A DNA stretch of 8,193 bases from an uncultured Selenomonadales bacterium. GTDB lineage: Bacteria > Bacillota > Negativicutes > Selenomonadales > Selenomonadaceae. A program made the translations under genes and the position numbers. Under the pieces are notes generated by a model, which saw nothing but the letters and a program-made list of their open reading frames with translations, searched no databases and was not told the origin of the DNA. Shown here in pieces: positions 6,695 to 8,193 of this stretch; the stretch's first letter is position 1, and each line of letters begins with the position of its first letter. The stretch lies in assembly GCA_937915725.1 (NCBI GenBank), contig CALGGV010000214.1, positions 1 to 8,193 of the forward strand, read 5' to 3'.

Positions 6695-6738
6695 TTACTC
6701 ATCGCCTTTGCAGGGTTCAAATCCCGCTAGCGTCACCA
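6671..6738 (+). pseudogene. Degenerate tRNA-Glu-like 3' half
   Basis: TTTCACGGCGG (6671-6681) equals the 3' part of a tRNA-Glu(TTC) anticodon loop and stem. GGGTTCAAATCCC (6713-6725) is a T-arm and AGCGTCACCA (6729-6738) an acceptor end with CCA. The stretch between anticodon arm and T arm is about 25 bases too long, the outer T-stem pairs are broken and no matching 5' acceptor strand exists upstream. It cannot fold as a tRNA and is best read as a decayed duplicate. The T-arm and CCA part is clear; the anticodon part is an inference from a short match. Confidence 0.55.
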
Positions 6739-6776
6739 TTTTTTTTGCCCAAATTTCACGGCGGGAGCAAACGCTC
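6728..6776 (+). repeat. tRNA-tail direct repeat, copy B
   Basis: Same unit as copy A with one G missing (TAGCGTCACCA), eight T, then an identical GCCCAAATTTCACGGCGGG and AGCAAACGCTC. The similarity to copy A continues past the unit: after 7 divergent bases both have TCGCCTTTGCAGGG (6702-6715 and 6784-6797). A and B are therefore two units of an imperfect ~83-bp tandem duplication. Confidence 0.9.
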
Positions 6777-6811
6777 CGACTTGTCGCCTTTGCAGGGATT
6801 AGACAAGTCGG
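6776..6811 (+). other. Hairpin with perfect 10-bp stem
   Basis: CCGACTTGTC (6776-6785) and GACAAGTCGG (6802-6811) pair perfectly around a 16-base loop and are followed by CATTTTAAAA. Just upstream GGAGC-AAAC-GCTCC (6764-6777) can form a competing 5-bp hairpin sharing two bases with it. The right arm is also the outer end of the dispersed repeat. It could act as a terminator for the tRNA transcript or be the end of a small mobile element; the T-run is too poor for a confident terminator call. Confidence 0.6.
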
Positions 6812-6955
6812 CATTTTAAAACGCCTAGCAAAGAAAGAATCCTTCGCCCGCCTGCGTTTTTCGCGTCAAACAAAAAGTAGTTTAAAGTTTCAGCCGCGTT
6901 TTCTCACGTTACCGCAATTTAAAGTCCCAAGCAAAAACGAAGTGCGGCGGGCGTC
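6803..6955 (+). repeat. Dispersed repeat, long copy (locus 2)
   Basis: The ends, 6803-6812 (ACAAGTCGGC) and 6932-6955, match in reverse complement the ends of the short copy at 652-695 (10 of 10 and 23 of 24). Here they enclose 119 bases, against 10 at locus 1. The interior shows no gene and no transposase. Its left end is the right arm of the hairpin at 6776-6811. It is probably a non-autonomous interspersed element of this genome. Confidence 0.65.
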
Positions 6956-6987
6956 TTTTGCATAATCTTCCATTTGTAAACATACTC

Positions 6988-7034
6988 TAGGCGTCACCAT
7001 TTTTTTGCCCAAATTTCACGGCGGGAGCAAACGC
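6988..7034 (+). repeat. tRNA-tail direct repeat, copy C (next to the methyltransferase gene)
   Basis: TAGGCGTCACCA, seven T, GCCCAAATTTCACGGCGGG and AGCAAACGC: identical to copy A over 39 bases except one T fewer in the run and no T before AGCAAACGC. No tRNA body precedes it; upstream is CATACTC. It lies 39 bases before the stop codon of the methyltransferase gene and is the outermost copy, a candidate att-like junction of an accessory segment. Confidence 0.9.
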
Positions 7035-7072
7035 GCGCAAATTTTCTTACATATGCTAGACATCAGTTTTGA

Positions 7073-8193
7073 TTAGGAAATTTTTTGAGAATACATTTTC
7101 AGCAACTCCACCACAATTTCTAATTCCGTCATTTTTGCACTAAAACCATAAGCCGCCTCCACAGCCGCGTTATTTGCCCTGTGAGCGGCTTTTAAACTTT
7201 TAGGCATAGTTAATGGGTCATACAAGTCAGCAAGTGTAGAATCCGGAAAATCTGCGCGAATATCAAGAATTTTTTGAGCGGTTGTTTCAATCGCTCTTTT
7301 TTGTTTTTCCGTAGGCTGACAAAAGGGAAATGTGTTGTAAACTGTTTGAACGCCATAGCTAAAATCACTTTTCAAACGCCCTGCAACTGTTTTCACCCAC
7401 GCCATATGAACATTTGAAGTTAAGACGCCGAACAAATATAAATCCCCGTTCGGTATTACCAGCGACTTGTTATTTGCCACTATTCCTGCCGCTATAAATC
7501 CAAATGGAATGTACAGCCGGTTTTCTGATGAAACCATTGGAACAAAAATTGCGGGCGCGTCTACAAATCTGTCTTCGGCAAAGAACGTTGGTGTTTCTGC
7601 GCGTCGCCGCGTCTGTTCCTTCTTGCTTGCCAATCTAAAATCACGAACATTTTTTACCCTGTCATAAATTGGCGGGATTTTTTTTATTTCTGCGGGCGTT
7701 GCATCTTTCAACCAAAGGCAATATCGAATTTTGCCGTTTATAAATTCTTCACTTCCCATATATTGCCGAATAAATTTTTCAGCGTCAGGATATTTTTTCA
7801 AAAGTTCATCACGTTCAGCAGGAGACAAAATTAAATTTCCGCCGTCTGTCGGACAACTTCCAACAATCATTGGCGGCACTGGGTACAAAGATTTACTGCG
7901 TGGCTCTACAATTACATTCGGCGCGTCAAGCAAATAGGCGTTGATATTCGACACTTCTATTTTTTCGCCGTCAACAAAAATAAATTTTGGCAAGCCTTCA
8001 ACCTGCGAAAGTGAAATAATGACTACGTGTACCGCCGCCGAATCTTCTGTTTCACTCGTCCATTTAAAAGTCCTGTGAGCAAAATCTATGTGAACGTCTT
8101 TTCCAAAAATGTACTTCCACAGCGGCGGAATTGCAATGCCTTGACAGATTGAATTTGTGCTGACGAACGCACAGCGAATTTGACTTCCTGCGA
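7073..8193 (-). CDS. MmeI/YeeA-type DNA methyltransferase, C-terminal part (probable restriction-modification enzyme; partial)
   Basis: The frame is open to the window edge, so the 5' part of the gene lies beyond it and 372 C-terminal residues are visible. The TTG at 7993 is internal, because conserved sequence continues upstream of it. The first visible residues contain FVSTNSICQG and then VHIDFAHRTFKW and AAVHVVIIS, diagnostic of the end of the MmeI-type methyltransferase domain. Next comes the target-recognition region with SSENRLYIPFGF, then NVHMAWVKTVAGRLKSDFSY and VYNTFPFCQPTEKQ, and finally a helical tail with DSTLADLYDPLTMP and AVEAAYGF. Proteins of this family methylate adenine at specific sites and, in full-length MmeI-like forms, also cut DNA with an N-terminal nuclease domain. 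That domain and the catalytic NPPY motif are outside the window, so restriction activity is not shown. The gene converges on the tRNA-tail repeats and its location suggests an accessory defence segment. No clear terminator follows its TAA. Confidence 0.9.
   Translation of the reverse strand, partial: AGSQIRCAFVSTNSICQGIAIPPLWKYIFGKDVHIDFAHRTFKWTSETEDSAAVHVVIISLSQVEGLPKFIFVDGEKIEVSNINAYLLDAPNVIVEPRSKSLYPVPPMIVGSCPTDGGNLILSPAERDELLKKYPDAEKFIRQYMGSEEFINGKIRYCLWLKDATPAEIKKIPPIYDRVKNVRDFRLASKKEQTRRRAETPTFFAEDRFVDAPAIFVPMVSSENRLYIPFGFIAAGIVANNKSLVIPNGDLYLFGVLTSNVHMAWVKTVAGRLKSDFSYGVQTVYNTFPFCQPTEKQKRAIETTAQKILDIRADFPDSTLADLYDPLTMPKSLKAAHRANNAAVEAAYGFSAKMTELEIVVELLKMYSQKIS

Larger units (their letters stand above)
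6656..7072. other. Gene-free repeat-rich region downstream of tRNA-Glu
   Basis: The 417 bases between tRNA-Glu and the stop of the methyltransferase gene hold no credible protein gene. They contain copies A-C of the tRNA-tail repeat, a degenerate tRNA 3' half, a strong hairpin at 6776-6811 and the long copy of the dispersed repeat at 6803-6955. The short open frames crossing it are made of these repeats and lack ribosome binding sites. The region looks like an accumulation of recombination scars at the boundary of an accessory segment. Confidence 0.8.

Noticed and set aside
6671..6738. A second functional tRNA
   Set aside because: The 5' acceptor and D arm are missing, the T-stem has mismatches and the distance between anticodon and T arms is wrong.
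6595..6965. Two small open frames (6595-6819 and 6708-6965) downstream of or within the tRNA
   Set aside because: They overlap the tRNA and the repeats, have no ribosome binding site and encode only translated repeat sequence.
7073..7993. Complete 306-residue gene starting with TTG at 7993
   Set aside because: The same frame continues without a stop to 8193 and encodes conserved MmeI-type segments (FVSTNSICQG, HIDFAHRTFKW), so the TTG is internal.

Overview
This window is AT-rich bacterial chromosome with dense coding. The genes suggest a Gram-positive-lineage anaerobe (Bacillota). A Negativicutes/Selenomonas-like assignment is my best guess, from the dnaN-recF-DUF721 order with a zinc-finger DUF721 protein, the DUF4127 protein and the eukaryote-like IleS C-terminus. 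The lineage is an inference from gene content and is not proven. A striking habit is the start codon: four of the five visible starts (dnaN, the DUF721 gene, the DUF4127 gene, tatD) are TTG, three of them behind strong ribosome binding sites; only recF uses ATG.

Layout. 1-578 (+) is the 3' end of ileS. Its last codons and stop run into a tandem heptamer array (563-649) of the form AGGGACT/AAGGACT, which carries a canonical G-quadruplex motif. 650-794 is the leader of dnaN and holds a short copy of a dispersed repeat. 795-4042 (+) is a replication/repair block: dnaN (sliding clamp), recF (gap repair ATPase, overlapping dnaN by 1 nt) and a DUF721/DciA-like gene with a zinc ribbon. dnaA and gyrB, the usual neighbours of this block near oriC, are not present, and I see no DnaA-box cluster. 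A bidirectional terminator at 4035-4068 separates this block from a convergent operon on the minus strand: tatD (5684-6463) followed by an exported DUF4127 protein (4073-5680), driven by a near-consensus promoter at 6494-6522.

6536-6655 (+) is a promoter and an intact tRNA-Glu(CTC) with encoded CCA. The 417 bases downstream of it (6656-7072) contain no gene but are full of structure. The tRNA 3' end plus a T-run and about 30 further bases occurs three times (6644, 6728, 6988). There is also a degenerate tRNA 3' half, a 10-bp-stem hairpin, and a long copy of the dispersed repeat also found upstream of dnaN. From 7073 to the window edge (minus strand) lies the C-terminal part of an MmeI/YeeA-type DNA methyltransferase, probably a single-chain restriction-modification enzyme.

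Taken together, 1-6655 looks like core chromosome and 6656-8193 like the edge of an accessory region at a tRNA-Glu gene, with repeated tRNA 3' ends marking past integration or duplication events. No integrase is visible in the window. The most unusual items are the tRNA-tail repeats, the two-locus dispersed repeat, the telomere-like heptamer/G-quadruplex tract before dnaN, and the extended zinc-binding DciA-like protein.
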